Part shown: piece by piece, positions 23,355 through 35,179 of the stretch | Numbering within the stretch: position 1 is the stretch's first letter | How the letters are laid out: the number at the start of each line of letters is the position of its first letter | Source of the DNA: Linderina pennispora | Taxonomy: Eukaryota; Kickxellomycota; Kickxellomycetes; Kickxellales; Kickxellaceae | Assembly: GCF_002104995.1 (NCBI RefSeq) | Contig: NW_024468253.1 | Span: forward strand, 744,001-808,000 | Length of the DNA stretch: 64,000 nucleotides | Direction: 5' to 3' | Position numbers and translations under genes: made by a program | Notes under the pieces: generated by a model | What the model was told of the DNA's origin: nothing | What the model saw: only the letters and a program-made list of their open reading frames with translations | The model's database searches: none

Positions 23355-24457
23355 GAGTCCGCGAAAGGCTCTCTGGCGTTGCCTGGAAACCCGGTATGTG
23401 CTGCATTGGATGAGCTGACTATGGTAAAAATAAGGAAATAGGAAAAGATGATACGTAGTGCCAGATATAAAATAGAAAGTAGAAATCCTAAAAGGGTGCG
23501 TCAGCAATAATGTAGCTGGGTGGTTTCATTCGCTTGCATACAAATATAAAGGCAAATGATGTGTGACCAGAATTAACCTCAAAAAGCGCATATAAAGGAG
23601 AAAGGAAATAAAAGCTACTTGCAAGGCAGGCAGGCTCTGCAAGATATATATTTGGGGGTGTGGTCCAAATAGCCCGTGAAACCGAATATACCGCCTAGCC
23701 GATGAGGAACAAAAATTCCAAAACGAGGCACCTTTGACTCATACCGTACGCATGTTCACACTCTTGTACCCTGCCTTGCCAGAAACTCGCCGTCCCTTCT
23801 CCCCATCCTCATCCTTGTCTCCAGAACAAAAAGCGGTTTTGAAATCAAAACATCGCGAGTATCTTGCAAAGCCTTATTGGTAATATAACATGGGCATTAG
23901 CAGCTTATACCGAGCAGGCACACTAAAACGAAAATGTTGCAAATGAGTGCGCACATGGCACCCGAACCAGATTTTTCAAGGCTGCTTCTCCGCCAACGCA
24001 GGTAGTTTGCCAGAGTGCTCTAAAACTACCTTGACGCGCTGCTGGGCTTTTTTTAGTCTATGACGCCGTCCCCACATCCACGCCCTCATCATTCGCCTGC
24101 TGCTTGCTCCCCCCACACAAATTTCGCCAGTGTTCAACTACCCCTACCTACGACGCCTCTATTTTACCTCGTCCGCAGTGCTGGAAAATAGCTGGAGTAA
24201 GCCCTATCTATAGTGGATGAACGGCATTTGGTGCTGCAAACTTATTCCGGAGTTTCTCTACCCCAGCCCCCGTTTCGGAGAGTGCGACATTCATCCACAC
24301 TGGCCACATGGCGCGCACTTGTCAATAGACACTATCTGGCACCATTTGCCTTTCGTCGCGCAGGGCTCAGCAAGCTGCATCCTTCACGTATATCCTAATT
24401 CCTCTCTTGCGACATTCGCTTTCTGTTTCCGCATGTTAAAAATGACATTTTATACTT
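23355..24457. other. Intergenic, no gene seen
   Basis: About 1.1 kb holding the bHLH promoter and the 3' side of mannosyltransferase copy 1. It is AT-rich, with pyrimidine-rich tracts around 23760-23830 and 24080-24180. No ORF or RNA gene is convincing. Confidence 0.5.
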
Positions 24458-25685
24458 TCAAGGGTTGTTGAGAGCGGCAAAGTTGAGCGTGCACGACCAG
24501 TGGGTGTTCTTGGTCTCAATCGACTCCTCCTCGGGACACCAGCACTTGTCGTTGGCCTTGCCCTTGGGACAGTTCCACAGCGGACCGTGGTAGTACCCAA
24601 TGTCCTCGAACCAATGCACCTGGTTCTTGTTCAGGAACATCGCCACCGCGAGCGAATGCACTGGCGCATCGCCCCAGCGCTCGTAGAAGAACCCGCCCTC
24701 CTTGTCCAGGTAGTCAAAGTACGACAGGTACTCTTCGGACCGCAAAAAGTCGAGACTGGCAATCTCAAAGTTGGACCAGAAGTGGCACAAGTTGTACTTG
24801 CCATCGTCCTTGGTCACAAACTCCATCAGGTTAGTCTCAGGGATCAGATCCTTGCGTTTGTCCATGTAAGCCATGGTGGTCTTCCACAGCGTCGGGACTG
24901 TTGCCTCGTATTCCTTGAGCGAGATCGTAAAGCCGTACTTTTTGTTGTTCTTCTCCATGAACAGGAACGGATCGTAGTCGACATCGCACGCAAACTTGAC
25001 TCCAGGCTCCACACGCCAGTACCACTTGTACTTGTCCATCAGCGGGTGGCGGAAGAAGAACCCAGACTCGTACCGGCACATGTGGCGGATAGCTCTCGCT
25101 ACCACCATAGATAATTTTGCGCTCGGCCATGTCCTTGCGCACCTCAGCAGCCTTCGTCTGGTTGATCCACTCGGGATACGACCAGTGCTCCTTCGGGATC
25201 AGCCCGAACTTCGGCCACACCAGTGATAACCTTGCTGATCTTCTCCTTGAACTCATCGCTGAACGGCTCGTTGTTCAGGAATACATACGGGTAGTGGTAC
25301 TTGCGATTGATTCGGTCCTCGAGCTGAATCAAAGTCTCACGCAGGTCCTTCAGGTCGCGGTTGCGCGTCAAAATCACAAATGCAGCGCTAACCTTTTCTT
25401 CAATTCCCGCATCATCCTCACGCGCCACAACAGTCTCAACAATGCGCTCTGTCACGGTGGTTGCTGGACCGTTGCCCTTGGTCACCGTTACTGGTCACGG
25501 GCAGTGGGTGTTTGAGCCCGGTGCCGTCCTCATTTAGAGGTGCATTCCCGTTCCATTTCTCATCTTGAGAGCCGTCACCAGTTGCTGTTGGCGAGGTTCC
25601 AAGAAGTGGCGGAAGTAGGAAGGAAGTGTACAAGCAGCACAGCCGTCACAATAATGCCCACAAGCTTCCACTTTATGTTGAGCAT
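24458..25685 (-). CDS. KTR/KRE2-family alpha-1,2-mannosyltransferase, copy 1, frame interrupted
   Basis: A GT15 Golgi enzyme that adds alpha-1,2-mannose from GDP-mannose to O- and N-glycans of wall proteins. It is a type II membrane protein: the ATG at 25685 is followed by a hydrophobic anchor ([12 protein letters not shown]), a stem and the catalytic domain starting [15 protein letters not shown]. The family nucleophile region [12 protein letters not shown] is present near 24780, and the C-terminus ends in paired Cys (CWCPEEES). The catalytic domain is about 90% identical to the copy at 34010-35179. Four single-base shifts interrupt it (about 25637, 25490, 25209, 25088). At 25209 (GCCGAA-G-TTC) and 25088 (AGCTAT-C-CGC) the intact copy shows exactly one base fewer. 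Conservation in all frames argues for a working gene until very recently, or for sequence errors. Confidence 0.88.
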
Positions 25686-26010
25686 TTCAGTAGGAAAAAG
25701 TGCAGAGAAAAATGGCGACGCTTTTGTAAAAGAAAAGACAAGAGAGCAAGCTCAGAGCTCGCGGCTACAGGTAGCGCAAAAACGAAGTGTGAAATAGTTC
25801 TTTGGACGCACTCGCTAGTTGGCCACGCCCCAAAAATAGGGTGCAGGCAGGATCACCGGGGCTACTGTGCAACCTTACATGAAAAACAAGCGAGGCGTGA
25901 GTTTGCAAACACTCCTGCTGAGCCAGATGTCTCTCGGGCGGGCCGGGGCCCAAGCGGTAGTCAAGCAAAGGAGAAATAGAGCCATTTATTGATACAAGAA
26001 ACAAAAGACA
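25686..26010. other. Intergenic, mannosyltransferase promoter side
   Basis: 325 bp upstream of mannosyltransferase copy 1. Only short overlapping ORFs are present, and no clear promoter motif. Confidence 0.4.
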
Positions 26011-26786
26011 CTAAAAGGAGAACATATTTGGAACTGGGTCAAAGTTAGCATGCGCATACACATCCAGGTATATCTGTGGTTCTTGCTTGGGGGTGTAAGG
26101 CGGCTTCTCCTTCGGCTGTACGAACGTATGTTTGCCAACAAGGGTTATTTGCCAGTACCGAGCTGACTTTAACTGGCGCCTATCCATCTTCTTTTGGTAG
26201 ACCCCCAGCTCATCCTTGGCCAAAGTCGCAGGCACATAGTCAAGGCTAACAGCCAGGGTTTCCCTCTTTGCCTCATCAATTCCAAAGAAAAAAGTCAGCA
26301 TGGCCGCCTTCACCTTTGGCACTTGCAGTGTCTGGCTCAAGTACACCAAACAATCGAGCCTTTCAAACTTGCTACCAATACTGTCTGCATCCCTGTTTCC
26401 AGGCAGCAGCCCAGTATTCATTGATTGAGGAATGCTGTGGAGTATCCACATCGTCGGCGAAGCTTTTGGATAGCCAAGAAGCCCTTTCTGGCACACCATA
26501 GGGAGTGGAGGATTTGGCGTGCGGTTCAGCTGCCTCAGTAGCTTGCACGCAATGTCTGAGTCGCTTTTATATTGAGGCAAGTAAATATTCTATGGGATGA
26601 TACCATGCCAATGGCATCTGCATCCAAGGCCCATGTTGCAAGTGCTCCACAGAGAGGTGGTATGGACAAATCCATCTTCCAAAAGTCCTTGCCCCATTCT
26701 GTTGTTGTGCATTTAGTTAGCTCCTGAATACCCTGGCTGCTGTCTAGGCTCTGAGCCAGTGTGAGCTGTTGATCAGTTTTTGGCAT
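26011..26786 (-). CDS. Hypothetical protein, AT-rich orphan ORF with one frame break
   Basis: From the ATG at 26786 a reading frame runs to about 26585. After losing one base or skipping two, it continues to the TGA at 26011, giving about 250 residues. Codon use is markedly more AT-rich than in neighbouring genes. There is no signal peptide, membrane segment or motif I recognise. Hydrophobic-aromatic patches (WGKDFWKMDLSIPPL, MWILHSIP, AMLTFFFGI) suggest a folded domain. The base composition and isolation suggest an accessory or mobile-element-related origin, but nothing shows which. It may be a decayed gene. An intron instead of a frameshift at the junction is possible, but no good splice pair is visible. 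Confidence 0.35.
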
Positions 26787-26932
26787 CTATACTATATGTC
26801 CAGTACTTTTCACCCATGTTCGTCACCTTCAAGCCCAACAGTCAGGAGCCCACGTCCTGTGGATATTACATTTCTACCCTCCTTATCACTAGCTATAGCT
26901 TGATAGAACTACGATTCTGTATATCAGAACTT

Positions 26933-27238
26933 TCATCTTATGGTTGCAGACGCTGACATGATAACAGCAATCCCAGAACTAGCTGCTTCTACAAACCAAT
27001 TTGTCGCTGTTGTGCATGGTCGGCTATGTTCTGCAAACAGTCCGCTACTAAATTCATATACATTGTCACTGATAGCACCTATTTGGCAAAACTCGTGTGC
27101 TATCTCCTTAATGTATCCATCTAAGATGCCTGTAATCATCACCCTTGCTTTGTCACTCCGAATTGTGTCTGTGGATCCAAATTCACAGAAGTTCAGGAAC
27201 CGGTGGATCAAACCCCCCAGATCACAATGGCCGTTCAT
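26933..27238 (-). other. Unassigned 102-codon AT-rich ORF
   Basis: An ATG-started ORF in the same AT-rich stretch as the orphan gene beside it. It has no domain I can name. Composition unlike the flanking genes could mean a mobile-element remnant or chance. Low support. Confidence 0.15.
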
Positions 27239-27259
27239 ACCACTCCGGGCAATTAACAC

Positions 27260-27840
27260 CGCTATTTAGACGGGCACCCGCCCCTTTACCTTAAAACTCT
27301 TCCTTCTTTCGTATAGCACAATCCATACAGTCAATATACATTGCGGAAAGGTGACTAGAGAATAAACGTGTTCCAGACAGTTGCAGAAGGCTATCTATCC
27401 AAAGTGTATCGTACCTGAGACACAACATATATCAAACCAATGCTGTTCTGCTGCTGGCTGTGTCCGAACGACTAGACTAAGTTAGTACTAGTAGTCCAAG
27501 ACTGCTATCGGAACATATACCAACGTCATTTAAATAAATTGACGCATTGATATAAAAGTGCCTAAAAGCATATATTAACTAGTATCCAATTGAGAAACTG
27601 AAGGGACTCCCCAGCCTAGCGTAGGTACGTAGCCGCTCATAGCCACCTAGTAGCTCAGAGAGCACTTTCCATGTTGATCTGATCGTGGACCGAGATCTAA
27701 TATATAGCACACATGCTACAATTCCATCTGTTTTGGTTATCCAATTGGATTAACATGAATAGCAAGAAAGGTGGGAAGAAACTGGGGAGAAAAATCAAGT
27801 GGGGCAAAATGAAGGTCAAAAAGGACATAAAACAAACTGT
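27260..27840. other. AT-rich non-coding stretch
   Basis: About 580 bp downstream of the KIN1-type kinase gene, with many TA-rich words and no ORF of note. It continues the AT-rich island that begins near 26 kb. Confidence 0.5.
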
Positions 27841-30800
27841 TTAGAGCTTCAGGCGCTCAAGGATCTCCGAGCAGATGTCCTTGTATTTCCACGTAGGGCC
27901 TGAGACACGCCGGAACTGCAGTCCATACAACTGCAATAGCGGCACGCGCACCATGAAGATCTGGAAGCACACAGAAATGCCCTTCGCATTCTCTGCAACG
28001 GCAACTTCACGGTTCTCGGATACACCAGACTCGGCAATACTATGCGGTCCTGATCCACCGCCTGGCACCGCCATAGGTGCTTCGCTGTCAATCAGACCCG
28101 CCTTATCCTCATGGCGGTTGTGCCGACGGCGACGGAAACTCAGCTTCCGATCAATGCCGCCTAAGCGCATGCTCTTGTGTAAGCCCGAGTTCTTTGACGC
28201 TGCGTCAGCGTGCATTGGGTATACGGCGTCCTGCAGGTTGGTTGGGCCGACCGAGGTTACCATGCTGCACGTAAAGTAGCCCTTGCCTTCATGGAACCGC
28301 AGGTGCATGGTGTTCATTACGTTGATGAGGCCGGCGCGGATTTCAGACGGTGAGCGTGTCGAGGTCGTCGTTGCTGAAAACAGGGCTTTGAGAGAGACAG
28401 ATTTCAGGTATTCGTCGGCGCGCGGAGCCTTGGATATCCCTTCGACAGCCGCAGCTGCTGCCTGCTGTTCCTCGGCCTTCGATCTCAGGTAGGTCAATAG
28501 GAGGCGAGGAATCCCTCCCCTTGTTGCTGACAGGCCTGTTGGCATGAGCAGAGGCTTCAGCAGGCTCAGCAGAGGTAGCACTACCGGCGATGCTGATCGT
28601 CTCAGATGTCAGACGGGCACCAATTCCCTCGGTGGAATTTCCAGATACAGGCGTCGTTGGCTCAGGAACTTCCGCAATCTTGTCGGGTAGATCGAACCCA
28701 GGAACAACATGTTTCTTCGCAGTGTCCTGTGGATGCGAGTGCGACCGCAGCAAGCCCGATGGCTTCCCTGGCTTCTCAAAGGGATTAGGTGGTGGTTTCT
28801 TCGACTTGGACCAACCCCAAACCAACACCCTGTACGATACTGCCACTGCCACTGGTAGGAATCTTCACATCCGGTATTGCTGCTATCGATGGCACCAGTG
28901 CTGTTATGCTGTGCGACATTCATAAATGAATGCCGCTGGGTCAGCAGTGGCTGTCCATCCTCCTTTATCTGTTTGCCATTGCGCTGCAGCTTGGCCTTAG
29001 GTGCCTGCCCGTTGCCCGCTGCTCGCGGATTTGCCGTCACGTACGATATCGCTAATGACGCGTGCCATGGCGTTGGACGACGACCGGACGCGGCTCTTCT
29101 TGGCGTCAAAGGCCGAGTGGCGGGCGTTGCTGGAAGGTCACACGGTAGCTGAGCTCAGGTGTCTGGTCCAGCAGTCCGACGCCTTCTTGCTCGTCCATGC
29201 TCTCAATCTCGCGGACGAGCTTTCTCGACGAGCTCAGCCTTTCCGGCCATTATGCCATCGAATCCTTGGCGATCTGGTCCTGCAGCATGGTCGGCCAGTC
29301 GATGACTGCGTTATAACCTCGTAGTCGTCGATGTCGGTTCCAGTAAACATCGACGATGCAGCATCGAACTCGTTCGACGACCGGGATGCCTTTGACTGCT
29401 CGTCAATAGCGCTGCCTTCACGTGCGCCAATAGCGCTGCCTTCACGATGCGCCAATTGGCTTGCTTATCGGCAGGTGTGTCCTTACTATCTTTGGCATCT
29501 GTCGGTGGATCAAGCGAGTCTCCGGTCTCAGCACGCTGTTCTTTGGTCCGCGCTCTTGCCCAACCCAGCCCGCTGGATATTCGGGTGCATCGGACGGTAT
29601 TAGTGGCTTCGAAGGAGGAGGCACCTGGCTAGGGCTATCCAAATCAAGGCGACCACGGGAGCTGTTGCATGAAGGTACAAGATCCGTAGATTGCCAAGCC
29701 TCAGAGGGCTCTGACGCTGGCTTCTCACCACCAATCAGTGGTTTGGTAAGATATTGGCGCCTTGAGCTGGCTGTGTCAGGCGACTCGTCCTTTGGCTGCA
29801 ACCTCGCTACCATCCTTGCTGCCTGTGCCGTTGGTAGCCATGTCAGTGCCTGCATTTGTCTGGTGGTCACCTGTGTCGCGCAGATCCTCATCGTCCTCCT
29901 CAATGCAATGCAGCGCCTGGTACTTGTGCACCGGCTGGGCAGCCAGTGTCGCGGGCTTTGCAACAGTGGAGGCTACTGATGCCGGCGCCTCTTGGGTGGA
30001 TGCTGCTGTTTGGGCTGCAAGCAGCTTGTCGCTTTCCTCTGCCTTGGCCTCGTGGGCAATCTTGACAAACTCAACATCTTCGCGGTCGTCGTTGGTCGAC
30101 AACCTCGCGTTGGATCCAGGTGGCGTGTCAAAAGGCTTCTGCTCATTCCGCCCGCCTTTGACCAAGGTGCTGAACCGCTTGAACAGGCTTGCACGCTTCT
30201 TTTTCGTGTCTGGCCGAGCAGACATTGCAGTGGCAGCATTGGCGCTACTGTTGGTCGCAGTCAGGGCCAACGAGCCACGGTGTGGGGGCGTATGCGACGA
30301 CAGTGCCTCAATGGCTGCTGTTGTCGGGTCCTCGGTATTCACAGGCTCCTCAGGAACGCTCGGCATCGCTGTGTGTCTGCCAGTGTCGGCGCTCATCCGG
30401 TGCAGGCCGCTCTCCTTTCCACGCGACTCAGCCAGCGAAGCAACAATATCGAGTCCTGCAGTTCTGGGGGTTCCTGCTTCCGGTTGCGTCCCTTCCTACC
30501 CCATAGCTCTCACTGCTAGTCATGGTCGAGGTCCTGCTACGCAGCTCGTGCTTGTGGTCCGACGGGCGCCTTGGTAGAGGCTGAGACTGCTGCTGTTGCA
30601 GGTAGTGGCGCTTCTCTGGGACTGCTGCCGGGCCATCAGGGTCCTGCCAACTGCGGAACCGCCTGTGCGTCGATCTCAGTAGCAGGCTTTGAGGCGTGTG
30701 CTTCCGCTTGCCTAACTGCTGCATTGAACTGCGCCTGTGCCCGGGATTCGCGGTCTCGACGCTCCTTGACCAAAAAGTAAATACTGAGCAGGGGGTCGGT

Positions 30801-33407
30801 AGCCAGCAAGTCGTGGTATTCGTGCTGAATCGAGGCGCAGTCAGTGTCGGGCGGCGCTAGCTTCCCGTCTCTCCAGATAGCGACCATTCCAGATGCTGAG
30901 TCAATGTACATCTGCGGTGCGTGGGCTGATGACGGCTTGCCATACTTTTTTTGGCCCGCTGTGTTGTCCTGCGAGGCTGACGAGCGCAAGTCGCCAAAAG
31001 CTCTGCCAGACAGCACGCGGAATTGGGCTGCACCCTGGCTCTTCTCTCCTGCTTGCCCACCAGGCGCGTGCGGGTCCGGTGAATATTGCTTGCTGCTGGT
31101 GCGGCCAATGTTGGTTGTAATAAACGTGCTGCTGCGCTTCCAGAAGCTTGTCTTCTTTTTGACTGCGTCGCTGTTCTGCAGGTCACTGTTCTGCTGGTTT
31201 GCGCAGCCAGGCGCTGGCTGATTGTCGAATTGGCAGGCGCAGTTTGGCTCTGCCTGGATAGCAGCTGCCTGGGGGCCAGAGACAGCTGGGGTACCGGCTG
31301 ATCCCAGCCGTGCGGCAGCGGCATTGGTGTCATTGGGGTTGGTCAGCGTGGTACCGGAGGCTGACTCCGCCGCTGGTCAGGCTCTGCTGACAGTGCGTTG
31401 GCCAGTGGCACATGCGATGAGCCATCAGCGAGTCCCTTGACCCCGACATTTCCCAGCTGGATCGGCTGCGACGTCAACCGGCGCTCTGCATGGCCTGTGC
31501 ACGTGAAATGTCCTCCTGCACCTGTCCCCGAACAACATCAATCTGCGGGCTCAGCTTGTCCTTCAGCCAGCACCGGTACCAATCTTCGGTCAGAATTGCC
31601 TCCAGACCTAGGCGGATCTCCTCTTCGGTGCCAAACCCAAAGCCGATGTACTGCGACATTTCGCGAACCACAGTGCGGTCGATCTGGTCGGGCGAGACCA
31701 GCGGCGTGCGCTCAGGCAAAAAGCTGGTGGGGATGCCAAGGTCGCCATAGCCCTTGCATGTCCATGGGTGCCGGATTACCTCGCCCATCGTGGCTCGCCG
31801 CAGCGGGTTGACTACCAGGAGCCGCGACAAAAGGTGCTTGCACTCGCTGCTGAGCCAGCTCGGGTACTCGACATGGCCGCGCTTGATTTTGGCATGGAGT
31901 GCGGGCATCGACTGGTCGTCGAATGGCACCTTGCCACATACGAGTACGTACAGCTACTACACCAAACGACCACAGATCAACTTCTGGACCAGTGTACGGT
32001 TGGGCGTTGAGCAGCTCGGGCGCAGCAAAGTACAGGGATCCGCAAAATGTCGACAAGTGTGAGCGCGGCGAGTACAGGTTCGACAGACCAAAGTCGATTA
32101 GCTTGATGTTGCCGTTGGCCGAAATCAGGATGTTCTCAATCTTCAGATCACGGTGCACAATCGAGTTGCGGTGGCAATAGTCGATGGCCGATGCAATCTG
32201 CCGGGCAAACTTGCGCGCATGCTTCTCCTTCAGGCGGCCGTGGCTGATGATGTAGTCCAGCATCTGGCCCCCAGAGACCAGCTCCTGGAAGATGTAGTAG
32301 TGGTTTGGGTGCACTATCACGTCGTGCAGCACACAGATATTCGGGTGGTGCAGCAGCCGATTGATTGCTACCTCGCGCACAATACGAATGTCCTTGTTCT
32401 CACGCCGCTCGCGGTCCTTGGTGGTGAACCGCTCGCGCGGCTGCAGAAGCCGCAGCTTGCGTGGGACGCGGGCTGGGTACCCAGACTGCTCAGCCAAATC
32501 GGGCCGGCTCTCGAGGGCTAGAGGAATAAGCCACGACCGCCAGGGCTCAATGGCCGGGTCAACGGGTCCCGGTGGTACCTGTACTGATGCTGCAACTGCT
32601 TTCTCGGAGGTGTCTGCTGCTGTGGTGTCGAATCCAGAAGGAAAGTAGATAGGAACGTCTGGCTGTTGGCGCGGGATGATCTTTGCGGCCACCTACAACG
32701 GTCATGGATGATGGAGGTATCAGCTATATGCAACACGAGTGGTGGCAATCTCTTGGCATGCTAGCACAGTAGATACATACCCGCTTATTGGTGCGAATGT
32801 CGAGCGCAACCTTGACCTTGCCCATACTGCCTGCGCCAATGGTCTTTGCCAGCTGGTACGGGCCCACCATGCGCCTGCTGCTGCCGCTGCTTCGATGCAC
32901 AGGCTGTGGCGCCGCGGGTGCAGCCGGGTACTCATTGGCATAGTGCACTTCTCGATGTGGCACAATGCCCGCTGCTGCCGCTGCTGCAACCTTGGCCGCT
33001 GCTGCCTGCTGCCCGTTGGCGTTGAACACCCGCTCGTCAGGCGTGCCGCTAGCTCGCTGCTGCAAGTACGACTGCTGCCGGTCATACGCTGTGCCTGTGC
33101 GCACGCCGCTGCCGGTTGAATTTACCCGCGCCAGGTGTCCTGCGCCTGGGTGCGGGCCCATGCTGCCCATCCCGCCTGCGTCGCGAGGGCCCACCGTCAT
33201 GCTCAGTGGCCGCACGCTTGATCGATACTTTGCCGTGTCGACCATTGCCGGTGGAGCGCTGCCTCCAGCAGGCGGTGCTGCTGCTGTGCTTGTAGGCGTG
33301 CTTGTCGCCGTCGTGTTACGCCGGAGCGGCTGCTGTGGCTGCTGTCTAGGCAAATGCTCCCGATGCTGGGTAGGGAATTCGCCTGCTGAAATAGCAGTGT
33401 CTGCCAT
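27841..33407 (-). CDS. KIN1: KIN1/KIN2 (MARK/PAR-1-type) Ser/Thr kinase with KA1 domain, frame interrupted
   Basis: The start is the ATG at 33407. Exon 1 encodes a Pro/Ala/Gln-rich N-terminus and the P-loop ([12 protein letters not shown]); the intron is 32693-32780 (GTATGT...GTAG); then VAAKII (ATP lysine), a long insert of about 75 residues before helix [12 protein letters not shown] (LIDFGLSNL) and APE (FAAPELL). After one extra G at 31954 the C-lobe continues ([15 protein letters not shown]). A long low-complexity linker follows, with a conserved island ([17 protein letters not shown] near 30780), then the C-terminal KA1 membrane-binding domain ([15 protein letters not shown] ... [16 protein letters not shown]). 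Family members regulate exocytosis, polarity and wall or ER stress at the plasma membrane. The linker changes frame several times (about 31477, 31000-31300, 30400, 29950, 29450, 28900, 28550). I cannot place or sign each break there because the sequence is not conserved. Confidence 0.85.
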
Positions 33408-34009
33408 TGGCTGCTTTCGTGTGCGAGGAATTAATATTAAATAAAGAGTGAGAGAAAGAGAAGAAGGAGGACGCTTGACCGAAATGGAGAAAGTAGAAAA
33501 GTAAGAAAAAGAGGCCAGGTGTTTTTGTTGTTGCTCCGGCTCGAGACTGAGACCCTCCCCCTTTTTGAAGGTTGGAAGCTTGTTTGTTGGAGGCAATAAA
33601 AACACAGTGCTGGGCCGGGATATAAATAGAAGGAAAAGTGTAAATAATACACTGAAAATTTAGAGTATGCAGCGAACAAGCAGCGGACGGCACGTATACC
33701 TGGTGGTGGTGTCGTGGTATAGATTAATTGGCACCACCAGATGTGGGAAGCTGATGCTGTCGCACTTGTTGGTTTGCACCCACCCGGGTGTGCGAGCAGC
33801 AGTACCAGCGTGCTTCGATTTGCAGCACGTGAAAATTAGAAGATCAGCACCCGATTATTCTGTTAGGGCCTCGCCTGCTCCATGCGGCAACTGCTTTTTA
33901 GACCGCCATTCTTTTCAAACTCAGGACCGCCGAGTTACTGCAAGGGCTCCTTCTTTGCATCTCATCTCGCAAAATTACACTCGCTATTTTCCGGGAATCT
34001 TTTTAAAAA
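33408..34009. promoter_or_regulatory. Bidirectional promoter region, KIN1 kinase and mannosyltransferase copy 2
   Basis: 602 bp separate divergent ATGs at 33407 and 34010. A TATAAATA-like element is at about 33621. There are long purine tracts on the KIN1 side (33440-33520) and one CACGTG at 33826-33831. No other coding potential. Confidence 0.5.
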
Positions 34010-35179
34010 ATGGCACGCGACTTGCGCAGCACGGTGCTGCTATTCATTGCCGTCATAGGACTGCTGTTTGTGTGGAGAGACTTGCGCAACGACTTTAACC
34101 ACGCCGGCGACCTTCGCAAGGCCGAGCTGGCGCGGCGCACCGAGGCTGTCACTACGACACAGACGCAGACCGAGGTCCAGACACAGGTTGAGCAGGTGAC
34201 AGAGACCATGCAGGTGAAGCAAATCGAGGCGACCACAGAGCGCACCAGCGCAGCGTTCGTCATCCTGACACGTAACAAGGATCTGAAGGACCTGCGTGAG
34301 ACTTTGGTTCAGCTCGAGGACCGGTTCAACCGCAAGTACCACTACCCGTACGTATTCCTGAACAACGAGCCGTTCAGCGATGAGTTCAAGGAGAAGATCA
34401 GCAAGGTTGTCACTGGTGTGGCCGAGTTTGGGCTGATCCCGAAGGAGCACTGGTCGTATCCCGAGTGGATCAACCAGACGAAGGCTGCTGAGGTGCGCAA
34501 GGACATGGCCGAGCGCAAGGTCATCTATGGCGGCCATGAGAGCTACCGCCACATGTGCCGGTACGAGTCTGGGTTCTTCTTCCGCCACCCGCTGATGGAC
34601 AAGTACAAGTGGTACTGGCGTGTGGAGCCCGGGGTCAAGTTTGGATGCGAGATCGATTACGATCCGTTCCTGTTCATGGAGAAGAACAACAAAAAGTACG
34701 GCTTTACGATTTCGATCAAGGAGGTTGTCGAAACGATCCCGACGCTGTGGAAGACCACCATGGACTACATGAACAAGCGCAAGGATCTGATCCCAGAGTC
34801 CAATCTAATGGAGTTTGTTACCGATGAGGACGGCGGCTACAACCGCTGCCACTTCTGGTCCAACTTTGAGATTGCCAGTCTCGAATTTTTGCGGTCCAAA
34901 GAGTACCTGTCGTACTTTGACTACCTGGACAAGGAGGGCGGGTTCTTCTACGAGCGCTGGGGCGATGCGCCAGTGCATTCGCTCGCGGTGGCGATGTTCC
35001 TGAACAAGAACCAGGTGCATTGGTTCGAGGACATTGGGTACTACCACGGTCCGCTGTGGAACTGTCCCAAGGGCAAGGCCAACGACAAGTGCTGGTGTCC
35101 CGAGGAGGAGTCGATTGAGACCAAGAGCCCGCACTGGTCGTGCACGCTGAAGTTCAAGGATCTCCCTGACCCCAAGTAG
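34010..35179 (+). CDS. KTR/KRE2-family alpha-1,2-mannosyltransferase, copy 2 (intact)
   Basis: 389 residues, single exon, intact. It is type II: a short cytosolic tail (MARDLRS), a membrane anchor (TVLLFIAVIGLLFVW), a Thr/Gln/Glu-rich stem (about residues 35-80, many TQT and EVQ words), then the GT15 catalytic domain from AAFVILTRN to CWCPEEES. The conserved [12 protein letters not shown] block (about residue 280) carries the family's catalytic glutamate, and the conserved cysteines are retained. It transfers mannose from GDP-mannose to O-linked and N-linked chains in the Golgi; a likely client type is the Ser-rich GPI protein encoded at 13.1 kb. It is about 90% identical in the catalytic domain to the minus-strand copy 9 kb away; the stems are unrelated. 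Confidence 0.95.
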   Translation: MARDLRSTVLLFIAVIGLLFVWRDLRNDFNHAGDLRKAELARRTEAVTTTQTQTEVQTQVEQVTETMQVKQIEATTERTSAAFVILTRNKDLKDLRETLVQLEDRFNRKYHYPYVFLNNEPFSDEFKEKISKVVTGVAEFGLIPKEHWSYPEWINQTKAAEVRKDMAERKVIYGGHESYRHMCRYESGFFFRHPLMDKYKWYWRVEPGVKFGCEIDYDPFLFMEKNNKKYGFTISIKEVVETIPTLWKTTMDYMNKRKDLIPESNLMEFVTDEDGGYNRCHFWSNFEIASLEFLRSKEYLSYFDYLDKEGGFFYERWGDAPVHSLAVAMFLNKNQVHWFEDIGYYHGPLWNCPKGKANDKCWCPEEESIETKSPHWSCTLKFKDLPDPK

